Of a stretch of 64,000 bases of DNA, positions 14,701 through 29,700 are shown piece by piece. The DNA is from Pterobdella sp. o SKG-2022 (Eukaryota; Annelida; Clitellata; Hirudinida; Piscicolidae). The DNA is taken from NCBI GenBank assembly GCA_964035795.1, contig CAXIVU010000139.1:1-64000 (forward strand). Direction: 5' to 3'. The stretch's first letter is position 1. Each line of letters begins with the position of its first letter. Below the pieces are notes generated by a model, which worked only from the letters and a program-made list of their open reading frames with translations, made no database searches and was not told the origin of the DNA. Made by a program: the position numbers and the translations under genes.

Positions 14701-17700
14701 AACATTTCTGTCTTTGTTGTCATAATAACAGTTGTTGTTTGCGTTGATGTTGCAATCGTTGTCGAAACTGTTGTAGCTGTAGCCAATGAAGTTGTTGTTA
14801 CAGAAATTGTAGTTGGCGTTGTTGTTTCTACAGTAGTAACTGTCGGCGTAGATTTAGACAACATTTCTGTCGTTGTTGTCATAATAACAGTTGTTGTTTG
14901 CGTTGATGTTGCAATCGTTGTCGAAACTGTTGTAGCTGTAGCCAATGAAGTTGTTGTTACAGAAATTGTAGTTGGCGTTGTTGTTTCTACAGTAGTAACT
15001 GTTGGCGTAGATTTAGACAACATTTCTGTCGTTGTTGTCATAATAACAGTTGTTGTTTGCGTTGATGTTGCAATCGTTGTCGAAACTGTTGTAGCTGTAG
15101 CCAATGAAGTTGTTGTTACAGTTATTGTAGTTGGCGTTGTTGTTTCTACAGTAGTAACTGTTGGCGTAGATTTAGACAACATTTCTGTCGTTGTTGTCAT
15201 AATAACAGTTGTTGTTTGCGTTGATGTTGCAATCGTTGTCGAAACTGTTGTAGCTGTAGCCAATGAAGTTGTTGTTACAGAAATTGTAGTTGGCGTTGTT
15301 GTTTCTACAGTAGTAACTGTTGGCGTAGATTTAGACAACATTTCTGTCGTTGTTGTCATAATAACAGTTGTTGTTTGCGTTGATGTTGCAATCGTTGTCG
15401 AAACTGTTGTAGCTGTAGCCAATGAAGTTGTTGTTACAGTTATTGTAGTTGGCGTTATTGTTTCTACAGTAGTAACTGTTGGCGTAGATTTAGACAACAT
15501 TTCTGTCTTTGTTGTCATAATAACAGTTGTTGTTTGCGTTGATGTTGCAATCGTTGTCGAAACTGTTGTAGCTGTAGCCAATGAAGTTGTTGTTACAGTT
15601 ATTGTAGTTGGCGTTGTTGTTTCTACAGTAGTAACTGTCGGCGTAGATTTAGACAACATTTCTGTCGTTGTTGTCATAATAACAGTTGTTGTTTGCGTTG
15701 ATGTTGCAATCGTTGTCGAAACTGTTGTAGCTGTAGCCAATGAAGTTGTTGTTACAGAAATTGTAGATGGCGTTGTTGTTTCTACAGTAGTAACTGTTGG
15801 CGTAGATTTAGACAACATTTCTGTCGTTGTTGTCATAATAACAGTTGTTGTTTGCGTTGATGTTGCAATCGTTGTCGAAACTGTTGTAGCTGTAGCCAAT
15901 GAAGTTGTTGTTGCAGTTATTGTAGTTGGCGTTGTTGTTTCTACAGTAGTAACTGTTGGCGTAGATTTAGACAACATTTCTGTCGTTGTTGTCATAATAA
16001 CAGTTGTTGTTTGCGTTGATGTTGCAATCGTTGTCGAAACTGTTGTAGCTGTAGCCAATGAAGTTGTTGTTACAGAAATTGTAGTTGGCGTTGTTGTTTC
16101 TACAGTAGTAACTGTCGGCGTAGATTTAGACAACATTTCTGTCGTTGTTGTCATAATAACAGTTGTTGTTTGCGTTGATGTTGCAATCGTTGTCGAAACT
16201 GTTGTAGCTGTAGCCAATGAAGTTGTTGTTACAGAAATTGTAGTTGGCGTTGTTGTTTCTACAGTAGTAACTGTTGGCGTAGATTTAGACAACATTTCTG
16301 TCTTTGTTGTCATAATAACAGTTGTTGTTTGCGTTGATGTTGCAATCGTTGTCGAAACTGTTGTAGCTGTAGCCAATGAAGTTGTTGTTACAGAAATTGT
16401 AGTTGGCGTTGTTGTTTCTACAGTAGTAACTGTTGGCGTAGATTTAGACAACATTTCTGTCTTTGTTGTCATAATAACAGTTGTTGTTTGCGTTGATGTT
16501 GCAATCGTTGTCGAAACTGTTGTAGCTGTAGCCAATGAAGTTGTTGTTACAGAAATTGTAGTTGGCGTTGTTGTTTCTACAGTAGTAACTGTTGGCGTAG
16601 ATTTAGACAACATTTCTGTCGTTGTTGTCATAATAACAGTTGTTGTTTGCGTTGATGTTGCAATCGTTGTCGAAACTGTTGTAGCTGTAGCCAATGAAGT
16701 TGTTGTTACAGTTATTGTAGTTGGCGTTGTTGTTTCTACAGTAGTAACTGTTGGCGTAGATTTAGACAACATTTCTGTCGTTGTTGTCATAATAACAGTT
16801 GTTGTTTGCGTTGATGTTGCAATCGTTGTCGAAACTGTTGTAGCTGTAGCCAATGAAGTTGTTGTTACAGAAATTGTAGTTGGCGTTGTTGTTTCTACAG
16901 TAGTAACTGTCGGCGTAGATTTAGACAACATTTCTGTCGTTGTTGTCATAATAACAGTTGTTGTTTGCGTTGATGTTGCAATCGTTGTCGAAACTGTTGT
17001 AGCTGTAGCCAATGAAGTTGTTGTTACAGTTATTGTAGTTGGCGTTGTTGTTTCTACAGTAGTAACTGTTGGCGTAGATTTAGACAACATTTCTGTCGTT
17101 GTTGTCATAATAACAGTTGTTGTTTGCGTTGATGTTGCAATCGTTGTCGAAACTGTTGTAGCTGTAGCCAATGAAGTTGTTGTTACAGAAATTGTAGTTG
17201 GCGTTGTTGTTTCTACAGTAGTAACTGTTGGCGTAGATTTAGACAACATTTCTGTCGTTGTTGTCATAATAACAGTTGTTGTTTGCGTTGATGTTGCAAT
17301 CGTTGTCGAAACTGTTGTAGCTGTAGCCAATGAAGTTGTTGTTACAGTTATTGTAGTTGGCGTTGTTGTTTTTACAGTAGTAACTGTTGGCGTAGATTTA
17401 GACAACATTTCTGTCGTTGTTGTCATAATAACAGTTGTTGTTTGCGTTGATGTTGCAATCGTTGTCGAAACTGTTGTAGCTGTAGCCAATGAAGTTGTTG
17501 TTACAGAAATTGTAGTTGGCGTTGTTGTTTCTACAGTAGTAACTGTTGGCGTAGATTTAGACAACATTTCTGTCGTTGTTGTCATAATAACAGTTGTTGT
17601 TTGCGTTGATGTTGCAATCGTTGTCGAAACTGTTGTAGCTGTAGCCAATGAAGTTGTTGTTACAGAAATTGTAGTTGGCGTTGTTGTTTCTACAGTAGTA

Positions 17701-20700
17701 ACTGTTGGCGTAGATTTAGACAACATTTCTGTCTTTGTTGTCATAATAACAGTTGTTGTTTGCGTTGATGTTGCAATCGTTGTCGAAACTGTTGTAGCTG
17801 TAGCCAATGAAGTTGTTGTTACAGAAATTGTAGTTGGCGTTGTTGTTTCTACAGTAGTAACTGTTGGCGTAGATTTAGACAACATTTCTGTCGTTGTTGT
17901 CATAATAACAGTTGTTGTTTGCGTTGATGTTGCAATCGTTGTCGAAACTGTTGTAGCTGTAGCCAATGAAGTTGTTGTTACAGTTATTGTAGTTGGCGTT
18001 GTTGTTTCTACAGTAGTAACTGTTGGCGTAGATTTAGACAACATTTCTGTCGTTGTTGTCATAATAACAGTTGTTGTTTGCGTTGATGTTGCAATCGTTG
18101 TCGAAACTGTTGTAGCTGTAGCCAATGAAGTTGTTGTTACAGAAATTGTAGTTGGCGTTGTTGTTTCTACAGTAGTAACTGTCGGCGTAGATTTAGACAA
18201 CATTTCTGTCGTTGTTGTCATAATAACAGTTGTTGTTTGCGTTGATGTTGCAATCGTTGTCGAAACTGTTGTAGCTGTAGCCAATGAAGTTGTTGTTACA
18301 GTTATTGTAGTTGGCGTTGTTGTTTCTACAGTAGTAACTGTTGGCGTAGATTTAGACAACATTTCTGTCGTTGTTGTCATAATAACAGTTGTTGTTTGCG
18401 TTGATGTTGCAATCGTTGTCGAAACTGTTGTAGCTGTAGCCAATGAAGTTGTTGTTACAGAAATTGTAGTTGGCGTTGTTGTTTCTACAGTAGTAACTGT
18501 TGGCGTAGATTTAGACAACATTTCTGTCGTTGTTGTCATAATAACAGTTGTTGTTTGCGTTGATGTTGCAATCGTTGTCGAAACTGTTGTAGCTGTAGCC
18601 AATGAAGTTGTTGTTACAGTTATTGTAGTTGGCGTTGTTGTTTTTACAGTAGTAACTGTTGGCGTAGATTTAGACAACATTTCTGTCGTTGTTGTCATAA
18701 TAACAGTTGTTGTTTGCGTTGATGTTGCAATCGTTGTCGAAACTGTTGTAGCTGTAGCCAATGAAGTTGTTGTTACAGAAATTGTAGTTGGCGTTGTTGT
18801 TTCTACAGTAGTAACTGTTGGCGTAGATTTAGACAACATTTCTGTCGTTGTTGTCATAATAACAGTTGTTGTTTGCGTTGATGTTGCAATCGTTGTCGAA
18901 ACTGTTGTAGCTGTAGCCAATGAAGTTGTTGTTACAGTTATTGTAGTTGGCGTTGTTGTTTCTACAGTAGTAACTGTTGGCGTAGATTTAGACAACATTT
19001 CTGTCGTTGTTGTCATAATAACAGTTGTTGTTTGCGTTGATGTTGCAATCGTTGTCGAAACTGTTGTAGCTGTAGCCAATGAAGTTGTTGTTACAGAAAT
19101 TGTAGTTGGCGTTGTTGTTTCTACAGTAGTAACTGTTGGCGTAGATTTAGACAACATTTCTGTCGTTGTTGTCATAATAACAGTTGTTGTTTGCGTTGAT
19201 GTTGCAATCGTTGTCGAAACTGTTGTAGCTGTAGCCAATGAAGTTGTTGTTACAGTTATTGTAGTTGGCGTTGATGTTTCTACAGTAGTAACTGTTGGCG
19301 TAGATTTAGACAACATTTCTGTCGTTGTTGTCATAATAACAGTTGTTGTTTGCGTTGATGTTGCAATCGTTGTCGAAACTGTTGTAGCTGTAGCCAATGA
19401 AGTTGTTGTTACAGTTATTGTAGTTGGCGTTGTTGTTTCTACAGTAGTAACTGTTGGCGTAGATTTAGACAACATTTCTGTCGTTGTTGTCATAATAACA
19501 GTTGTTGTTTGCGTTGATGTTGCAATCGTTGTCGAAACTGTTGTAGCTGTAGCCAATGAAGTTGTTGTTACAGTTATTGTAGTTGGCGTTGTTGTTTCTA
19601 CAGTAGTAACTGTTGGCGTAGATTTAGACAACATTTCTGTCGTTGTTGTCATAATAACAGTTGTTGTTTGCGTTGATGTTGCAATCGTTGTCGAAACTGT
19701 TGTAGCTGTAGCCAATGAAGTTGTTGTTACAGTTATTGTAGTTGGCGTTGTTGTTTCTACAGTAGTAACTGTTGGCGTAGATTTAGACAACATTTCTGTC
19801 GTTGTTGTCATAATAACAGTTGTTGTTTGCGTTGATGTTGCAATCGTTGTCGAAACTGTTGTAGCTGTAGCCAATGAAGTTGTTGTTACAGTTATTGTAG
19901 TTGGCATTGTTGTTTCTACAGTAGTAACTGTTGGCGTAGATTTAGACAACATTTCTGTCGTTGTTGTCATAATAACAGTTGTTGTTTGCGTTGATGTTGC
20001 AATCGTTGTCGAAACTGTTGTAGCTGTAGCCAATGAAGTTGTTGTTACAGAAATTGTAGTTGGCGTTGTTGTTTCTACAGTAGTAACTGTTGGCGTAGAT
20101 TTAGACAACATTTCTGTCGTTGTTGTCATAATAACAGTTGTTGTTTGCGTTGATGTTGCAATCGTTGTCGAAACTGTTGTAGCTGTAGCCAATGAAGTTG
20201 TTGTTACAGTTATTGTAGTTGGCGTTGTTGTTTTTACAGTAGTAACTGTTGGCGTAGATTTAGACAACATTTCTGTCGTTGTTGTCATAATAACAGTTGT
20301 TGTTTGCGTTGATGTTGCAATCGTTGTCGAAACTGTTGTAGCTGTAGCCAATGAAGTTGTTGTTACAGAAATTGTAGTTGGCGTTGTTGTTTCTACAGTA
20401 GTAACTGTTGGCGTAGATTTAGACAACATTTCTGTCGTTGTTGTCATAATAACAGTTGTTGTTTGCGTTGATGTTGCAATCGTTGTCGAAACTGTTGTAG
20501 CTGTAGCCAATGAAGTTGTTGTTACAGTTATTGTAGTTGGCGTTGTTGTTTCTACAGTAGTAACTGTTGGCGTAGATTTAGACAACATTTCTGTCGTTGT
20601 TGTCATAAAAACAGTTGTTGTTTGCGTTGATGTTGCAATCGTTGTCGAAACTGTTGTAGCTGTAGCCAATGAAGTTGTTGTTACAGTTATTGTAGTTGGC

Positions 20701-23700
20701 ATTGTTGTTTCTACAGTAGTAACTGTTGGCGTAGATTTAGACAACATTTCTGTCGTTGTTGTCATAATAACAGTTGTTGTTTGCGTTGATGTTGCAATCG
20801 TTGTCGAAACTGTTGTAGCTGTAGCCAATGAAGTTGTTGTTACAGAAATTGTAGTTGGCGTTGTTGTTTCTACAGTAGTAACTGTTGGCGTAGATTTAGA
20901 CAACATTTCTGTCGTTGTTGTCATAATAACAGTTGTTGTTTGCGTTGATGTTGCAATCGTTGTCGAAACTGTTGTAGCTGTAGCCAATGAAGTTGTTGTT
21001 ACAGTTATTGTAGTTGGCGTTGTTGTTTTTACAGTAGTAACTGTTGGCGTAGATTTAGACAACATTTCTGTCGTTGTTGTCATAATAACAGTTGTTGTTT
21101 GCGTTGATGTTGCAATCGTTGTCGAAACTGTTGTAGCTGTAGCCAATGAAGTTGTTGTTACAGAAATTGTAGTTGGCGTTGTTGTTTCTACAGTAGTAAC
21201 TGTTGGCGTAGATTTAGACAACATTTCTGTCGTTGTTGTCATAATAACAGTTGTTGTTTGCGTTGATGTTGCAATCGTTGTCGAAACTGTTGTAGCTGTA
21301 GCCAATGAAGATGTTGTTACAGTTATTGTAGTTGGCGTTATTGTTTCTACAGTAGTAACTGTTGGCGTAGATTTAGACAACATTTCTGTCTTTGTTGTCA
21401 TAATAACAGTTGTTGTTTGCGTTGATGTTGCAATCGTTGTCGAAACTGTTGTAGCTGTAGCCAATGAAGTTGTTGTTACAGTTATTGTAGTTGGCGTTGT
21501 TGTTTCTACAGTAGTAACTGTTGGCGTAGATTTAGACAACATTTCTGTCGTTGTTGTCATAATAACAGTTGTTGTTTGCGTTGATGTTGCAATCGTTGTC
21601 GAAACTGTTGTAGCTGTAGCCAATGAAGTTGTTGTTACAGAAATTGTAGTTGGCGTTGTTGTTTCTACAGTAGTAACTGTTGGCGTAGATTTAGACAACA
21701 TTTCTGTCGTTGTTGTCATAATAACAGTTGTTGTTTGCGTTGATGTTGCAATCGTTGTCGAAACTGTTGTAGCTGTAGCCAATGAAGTTGTTGTTACAGT
21801 TATTGTAGTTGGCGTTGATGTTTCTACAGTAGTAACTGTTGGCGTAGATTTAGACAACATTTCTGTCGTTGTTGTCATAATAACAGTTGTTGTTTGCGTT
21901 GATGTTGCAATCGTTGTCGAAACTGTTGTAGCTGTAGCCAATGAAGTTGTTGTTACAGTTATTGTAGTTGGCGTTGTTGTTTCTACAGTAGTAACTGTTG
22001 GCGTAGATTTAGACAACATTTCTGTCGTTGTTGTCATAATAACAGTTGTTGTTTGCGTTGATGTTGCAATCGTTGTCGAAACTGTTGTAGCTGTAGCCAA
22101 TGAAGTTGTTGTTACAGTTATTGTAGTTGGCGTTGTTGTTTCTACAGTAGTAACTGTTGGCGTAGATTTAGACAACATTTCTGTCGTTGTTGTCATAATA
22201 ACAGTTGTTGTTTGCGTTGATGTTGCAATCGTTGTCGAAACTGTTGTAGCTGTAGCCAATGAAGTTGTTGTTACAGTTATTGTAGTTGGCGTTATTGTTT
22301 CTACAGTAGTAACTGTTGGCGTAGATTTAGACAACATTTCTGTCTTTGTTGTCATAATAACAGTTGTTGTTTGCGTTGATAATGCATTCGTTGTCGAAAC
22401 TGTTGTAGCTGTAGCCAATGAAGTTGTTGTTACAGAAATTGTAGTTGGCGTTGTTGTTTCTACAGTAGTAACTGTTGGCGTAGATTTAGACAACATTTCT
22501 GTCGTTGTTGTCATAATAACAGTTGTTGTTTGCGTTGATGTTGCAATCGTTGTCGAAACTGTTGTAGCTGTAGCCAATGAAGTTGTTGTTACAGAAATTG
22601 TAGTTGGCGTTGTTGTTTCTACAGTAGTAACTGTTGGCGTAGATTTAGACAACATTTCTGTCGTTGTTGTCATAATAACAGTTGTTGTTTGCGTTGATGT
22701 TGCAATCGTTGTCGAAACTGTTGTAGCTGTAGCCAATGAAGTTGTTGTTACAGAAATTGTAGTTGGCGTTGTTGTTTCTACAGTAGTAACTGTTGGCGTA
22801 GATTTAGACAACATTTCTGTCGTTGTTGTCATAATAACAGTTGTTGTTTGCGTTGATGTTGCAATCGTTGTCGAAACTGTTGTAGCTGTAGCCAATGAAG
22901 ATGTTGTTACAGTTATTGTAGTTGGCGTTGTTGTTTCTACAGTAGTAACTGTTGGCGTAGATTTAGACAACATTTCTGTCTTTGTTGTCATAATAACAGT
23001 TGTTGTTTGCGTTGATGTTGCAATCGTTGTCGAAACTGTTGTAGCTGTAGCCAATGAAGTTGTTGTTACAGTTATTGTAGTTGGCGTTGTTGTTTCTACA
23101 GTAGTAACTGTTGGCGTAGATTTAGACAACATTTCTGTCGTTGTTGTCATAATAACAGTTGTTGTTTGCGTTGATGTTGCAATCGTTGTCGAAACTGTTG
23201 TAGCTGTAGCCAATGAAGTTGTTGTTACAGAAATTGTAGTTGGCGTTGTTGTTTCTACAGTAGTAACTGTTGGCGTAGATTTAGACAACATTTCTGTCGT
23301 TGTTGTCATAATAACAGTTGTTGTTTGCGTTGATGTTGCAATCGTTGTCGAAACTGTTGTAGCTGTAGCCAATGAAGTTGTTGTTACAGTTATTGTAGTT
23401 GGCGTTGATGTTTCTACAGTAGTAACTGTTGGCGTAGATTTAGACAACATTTCTGTCGTTGTTGTCATAATAACAGTTGTTGTTTGCGTTGATGTTGCAA
23501 TCGTTGTCGAAACTGTTGTAGCTGTAGCCAATGAAGTTGTTGTTACAGTTATTGTAGTTGGCGTTGTTGTTTCTACAGTAGTAACTGTTGGCGTAGATTT
23601 AGACAACATTTCTGTCGTTGTTGTCATAATAACAGTTGTTGTTTGCGTTGATGTTGCAATCGTTGTCGAAACTGTTGTAGCTGTAGCCAATGAAGTTGTT

Positions 23701-26700
23701 GTTACAGTTATTGTAGTTGGCGTTGTTGTTTCTACAGTAGTAACTGTTGGCGTAGATTTAGACAACATTTCTGTCGTTGTTGTCATAATAACAGTTGTTG
23801 TTTGCGTTGATGTTGCAATCGTTGTCGAAACTGTTGTAGCTGTAGCCAATGAAGTTGTTGTTACAGTTATTGTAATTGGCGTTGTTGTTTCTACAGTAGT
23901 AACTGTTGGCGTAGATTTAGACAACATTTCTGTCGTTGTTGTCATAATAACAGTTGTTGTTTGCGTTGATGTTGCAATCGTTGTCGAAACTGTTGTAGCT
24001 GTAGCCAATGAAGTTGTTGTTACAGTTATTGTAGTTGGCATTGTTGTTTCTACAGTAGTAACTGTTGGCGTAGATTTAGACAACATTTCTGTCGTTGTTG
24101 TCATAATAACAGTTGTTGTTTGCGTTGATGTTGCAATCGTTGTCAAAACTGTTGTAGCTGTAGCCAATGAAGTTGTTGTTACAGTTATTGTAGTTGGCGT
24201 TATTGTTTCTACAGTAGTAACTGTTGGCGTAGATTTAGACAACATTTCTGTCTTTGTTGTCATAATAACAGTTGTTGTTTGCGTTGATAATGCATTCGTT
24301 GTCGAAACTGTTGTAGCTGTAGCCAATGAAGTTGTTGTTACAGAAATTGTAGTTGGCGTTGTTGTTTCTACAGTAGTAACTGTTGGCGTAGATTTAGACA
24401 ACATTTCTGTCGTTGTTGTCATAATAACAGTTGTTGTTTGCGTTGATGTTGCAATCGTTGTCGAAACTGTTGTAGCTGTAGCCAATGAAGTTGTTGTTAC
24501 AGAAATTGTAGTTGGCGTTGTTGTTTCTACAGTAGTAACTGTTGGCGTAGATTTAGACAACATTTCTGTCGTTGTTGTCATAATAACAGTTGTTGTTTGC
24601 GTTGATGTTGCAATCGTTGTCGAAACTGTTGTAGCTGTAGCCAATGAAGTTGTTGTTACAGAAATTGTAGTTGGCGTTGTTGTTTCTACAGTAGTAACTG
24701 TTGGCGTAGATTTAGACAACATTTCTGTCGTTGTTGTCATAATAACAGTTGTTGTTTGCGTTGATGTTGCAATCGTTGTCGAAACTGTTGTAGCTGTAGC
24801 CAATGAAGATGTTGTTACAGTTATTGTAGTTGGCGTTATTGTTTCTACAGTAGTAACTGTTGGCGTAGATTTAGACAACATTTCTGTCTTTGTTGTCATA
24901 ATAACAGTTGTTGTTTGCGTTGATGTTGCAATCGTTGTCGAAACTGTTGTAGCTGTAGCCAATGAAGTTGTTGTTACAGTTATTGTAGTTGGCGTTGTTG
25001 TTTCTACAGTAGTAACTGTTGGCGTAGATTTAGACAACATTTCTGTCGTTGTTGTCATAATAACAGTTGTTGTTTGCGTTGATGTTGCAATCGTTGTCGA
25101 AACTGTTGTAGCTGTAGCCAATGAAGTTGTTGTTACAGTTATTGTAGTTGGCGTTGTTGTTTCTACAGTAGTAACTGTTGGCGTAGATTTAGACAACATT
25201 TCTGTCGTTGTTGTCATAATAACAGTTGTTGTTTGCGTTGATGTTGCAATCGTTGTCGAAACTGTTGTAGCTGTAGCCAATGAAGTTGTTGTTACAGAAA
25301 TTGTAGTTGGCGTTGTTGTTTCTACAGTAGTAACTGTTGGCGTAGATTTAGACAACATTTCTGTCGTTGTTGTCATAATAACAGTTGTTGTTTGCGTTGA
25401 TGTTGCAATCGTTGTCGAAACTGTTGTAGCTGTAGCCAATGAAGTTGTTGTTACAGTTATTGTAGTTGGCGTTGTTGTTTCTACAGTAGTAACTGTTGGC
25501 GTAGATTTAGACAACATTTCTGTCGTTGTTGTCATAATAACAGTTGTTGTTTGCGTTGATGTTGCAATCGTTGTCGAAACTGTTGTAGCTGTAGCCAATG
25601 AAGTTGTTGTTACAGTTATTGTAGTTGGCGTTGTTGTTTCTACAGTAGTAACTGTTGGCGTAGATTTAGACAACATTTCTGTCGTTGTTGTCATAATAAC
25701 AGTTGTTGTTTGCGTTGATGTTGCAATCGTTGTCGAAAATGTTGTAGCTGTAGCCAATGAAGTTGTTGTTACAGTTATTGTAGTTGGCGTTGTTGTTTCT
25801 ACAGTAGTAACTGTTGGCGTAGATTTAGACAACATTTCTATCGTTGTTGTCATAATAACAGTTGTTGTTTGCGTTGATGTTGCAATCGTTGTCGAAACTG
25901 TTGTAGCTGTAGCCAATGAAGTTGTTGTTACAGAAATTGTAGTTGGCGTTGTTGTTTCTACAGTAGTAACTGTTGGCGTAGATTTAGACAACATTTCTGT
26001 CGTTGTTGTCATAATAACAGTTGTTGTTTGCGTTGATGTTGCAATCGTTGTCGAAACTGTTGTAGCTGTAGCCAATGAAGTTGTTGTTACAGAAATTGTA
26101 GTTGGCGTTGTTGTTTCTACAGTAGTAACTGTTGGCGTAGATTTAGACAACATTTCTGTCGTTGTTGTCATAATAACAGTTGTTGTTTGCGTTGATGTTG
26201 CAATTGTTGTCGAAACTGTTGTAGCTGTAGCCAATGAAGTTGTTGTTACAGTTATTGTAGTTGGCGTTGTTGTTTCTACAGTAGTAACTGTTGGCGTAGA
26301 TTTAGACAACATTTCTGTCGTTGTTGTCATAATAACAGTTGTTGTTTGCGTTGATGTTGCAATCGTTGTCGAAACTGTTGTAGCTGTAGCCAATGAAGTT
26401 GTTGTTACAGTTATTGTAGTTGGCGTTGTTGTTTCTACAGTAGTAACTGTTGGCGTAGATTTAGACAACATTTCTATCGTTGTTGTCATAATAACAGTTG
26501 TTGTTTGCGTTGATGTTGCAATCGTTGTCGAAACTGTTGTAGCTGTAGCCAATGAAGTTGTTGTTACAGTTATTGTAGTTGGCGTTGTTGTTTCTACAGT
26601 AGTAACTGTTGGCGTAGATTTAGACAACATTTCTGTCGTTGTTGTCATAATAACAGTTGTTGTTTGCGTTGATGTTGCAATCGTTGTCGAAACTGTTGTA

Positions 26701-29700
26701 GCTGTAGCCAATGAAGTTGTTGTTACAGTTATTGTAGTTGGCGTTGTTGTTTCTACAGTAGTAACTGTTGGCGTAGATTTAGACAACATTTCTGTCGTTG
26801 TTGTCATAATAACAGTTGTTTTTTGCGTTGATGTTGCAATCGTTGTCGAAACTGTTGTAGCTGTAGCCAATGAAGTTGTTGTTACAGTTATTGTAGTTGG
26901 CGTTGTTGTTTCTACAGTAGTAACTGTTGGCGTAGATTTAGACAACATTTCTGTCGTTGTTGTCATAATAACAGTTGTTGTTTGCGTTGATGTTGCAATC
27001 GTTGTCGAAACTGTTGTAGCTGTAGCCAATGAAGTTGTTGTTACAGTTATTGTAGTTGGCGTTGTTGTTTCTACAGTAGTAACTGTCGGCGTAGATTTAG
27101 ACAACATTTCTGTCGTTGTTGTCATAATAACAGTTGTTGTTTGCGTTGATGTTGCAATCGTTGTCGAAACTGTTGTAGCTGTAGCCAATGAAGTTGTTGT
27201 TACAGTTATTGTAGTTGGCGTTGTTGTTTCTACAGTAGTAACTGTTGGCGTAGATTTAGACAACATTTCTGTCGTTGTTGTCATAATAACAGTTGTTGTT
27301 TGCGTTGATGTTGCAATCGTTGTCGAAACTGTTGTAGCTGTAGCCAATGAAGTTGTTGTTACAGTTATTGTAGTTGGCGTTGTTGTTTCTACAGTAGTAA
27401 CTGTTGGCGTAGATTTAGACAACATTTCTGTCGTTGTTGTCATAATAACAGTTGTTGTTTGCGTTGATGTTGCAATCGTTGTCGAAAATGTTGTAGCTGT
27501 AGCCAATGAAGTTGTTGTTACAGTTATTGTAGTTGGCGTTGTTGTTTCTACAGTAGTAACTGTTGGCGTAGATTTAGACAACATTTCTGTCGTTGTTGTC
27601 ATAATAACAGTTGTTGTTTGCGTTGATGTTGCAATCGTTGTCGAAACTGTTGTAGCTGTAGCCAATGAAGTTGTTGTTACAGTTATTGTAGTTGGCGTTG
27701 TTGTTTCTACAGTAGTAACTGTCGGCGTAGATTTAGACAACATTTCTGTCGTTGTTGTCATAATAACAGTTGTTGTTTGCGTTGATGTTGCAATCGTTGT
27801 CGAAACTGTTGTAGCTGTAGCCAATGAAGTTGTTGTTACAGTTATTGTAGTTGGCGTTGTTGTTTCTACAGTAGTAACTGTCGGCGTAGATTTAGACAAC
27901 ATTTCTGTCGTTGTTGTCATAATAACAGTTGTTGTTTGCGTTGATGTTGCAATCGTTGTCGAAACTGTTGTAGCTGTAGCCAATGAAGTTGTTGTTACAG
28001 TTATTGTAGTTGGCGTTGTTGTTTCTACAGTAGTAACTGTTGGCGTAGATTTAGACAACATTTCTGTCGTTGTTGTCATAATAACAGTTGTTGTTTGCGT
28101 TGATGTTGCAATCGTTGTCGAAACTGTTGTAGCTGTAGCCAATGAAGTTGTTGTTACAGTTATTGTAGTTGGCGTTGTTGTTTCTACAGTAGTAACTGTT
28201 GGCGTAGATTTAGACAACATTTCTGTCGTTGTTGTCATAATAACAGTTGTTGTTTGCGTTGATGTTGCAATCGTTGTCGAAACTGTTGTAGCTGTAGCCA
28301 ATGAAGTTGTTGTTACAGTTATTGTAGTTGGCGTTGTTGTTTCTACAGTAGTAACTGTTGGCGTAGATTTAGACAACATTTCTGTCGTAGTTGTCATAAT
28401 AACAGTTGTTGTTTGCGTTGATGTTGCAATCGTTGTCGAAACTGTTGTAGCTGTAGCCAATGAAGTTGTTGTTACAGAAATTGTAGTTGGCGTTGTTGTT
28501 TCTACAGTAGTAACTGTTGGCGTAGATTTAGACAACATTTCTGTCGTTGTTGTCATAATAACAGTTGTTGTTTGCGTTGATGTTGCAATCGTTGTCGAAA
28601 CTGTTGTAGCTGTAGCCAATGAAGTTGTTGTTACAGTTATTGTAGTTGGCGTTGTTGTTTCTACAGTAGTAACTGTTGGCGTAGATTTAGACAACATTTC
28701 TGTCGTTGTTGTCATAATAACAGTTGTTGTTTGCGTTGATGTTGCAATCGTTGTCGAAACTGTTGTAGCTGTAGCCAATGAAGTTGTTGTTACAGTTATT
28801 GTAGTTGGCGTTGTTGTTTCTACAGTAGTAACTGTTGGCGTAGATTTAGACAACATTTCTGTCGTTGTTGTCATAATAACAGTTGTTGTTTGCGTTGATG
28901 TTGCAATCGTTGTCGAAAATGTTGTAGCTGTAGCCAATGAAGTTGTTGTTACAGTTATTGTAGTTGGCGTTGTTGTTTCTACAGTAGTAACTGTTGGCGT
29001 AGATTTAGACAACATTTCTGTCGTTGTTGTCATAATAACAGTTGTTGTTTGCGTTGATGTTGCAATCGTTGTCGAAACTGTTGTAGCTGTAGCCAATGAA
29101 GTTGTTGTTACAGTTATTGTAGTTGGCGTTGTTGTTTCTACAGTAGTAACTGTCGGCGTAGATTTAGACAACATTTCTGTCGTTGTTGTCATAATAACAG
29201 TTGTTGTTTGCGTTGATGTTGCAATCGTTGTCGAAACTGTTGTAGCTGTAGCCAATGAAGTTGTTGTTACAGTTATTGTAGTTGGCGTTGTTGTTTCTAC
29301 AGTAGTAACTGTTGGCGTAGATTTAGACAACATTTCTGTCGTTGTTGTCATAATAACAGTTGTTGTTTGCGTTGATGTTGCAATCGTTGTCGAAACTGTT
29401 GTAGCTGTAGCCAATGAAGTTGTTGTTACAGTTATTGTAGTTGGCGTTGTTGTTTCTACAGTAGTAACTGTTGGCGTAGATTTAGACAACATTTCTGTCG
29501 TTGTTGTCATAATAACAGTTGTTGTTTGCGTTGATGTTGCAATCGTTGTCGAAAATGTTGTAGCTGTAGCCAATGAAGTTGTTGTTACAGTTATTGTAGT
29601 TGGCGTTGTTGTTTCTACAGTAGTAACTGTTGGCGTAGATTTAGACAACATTTCTGTCGTTGTTGTCATAATAACAGTTGTTGTTTGCGTTGATGTTGCA

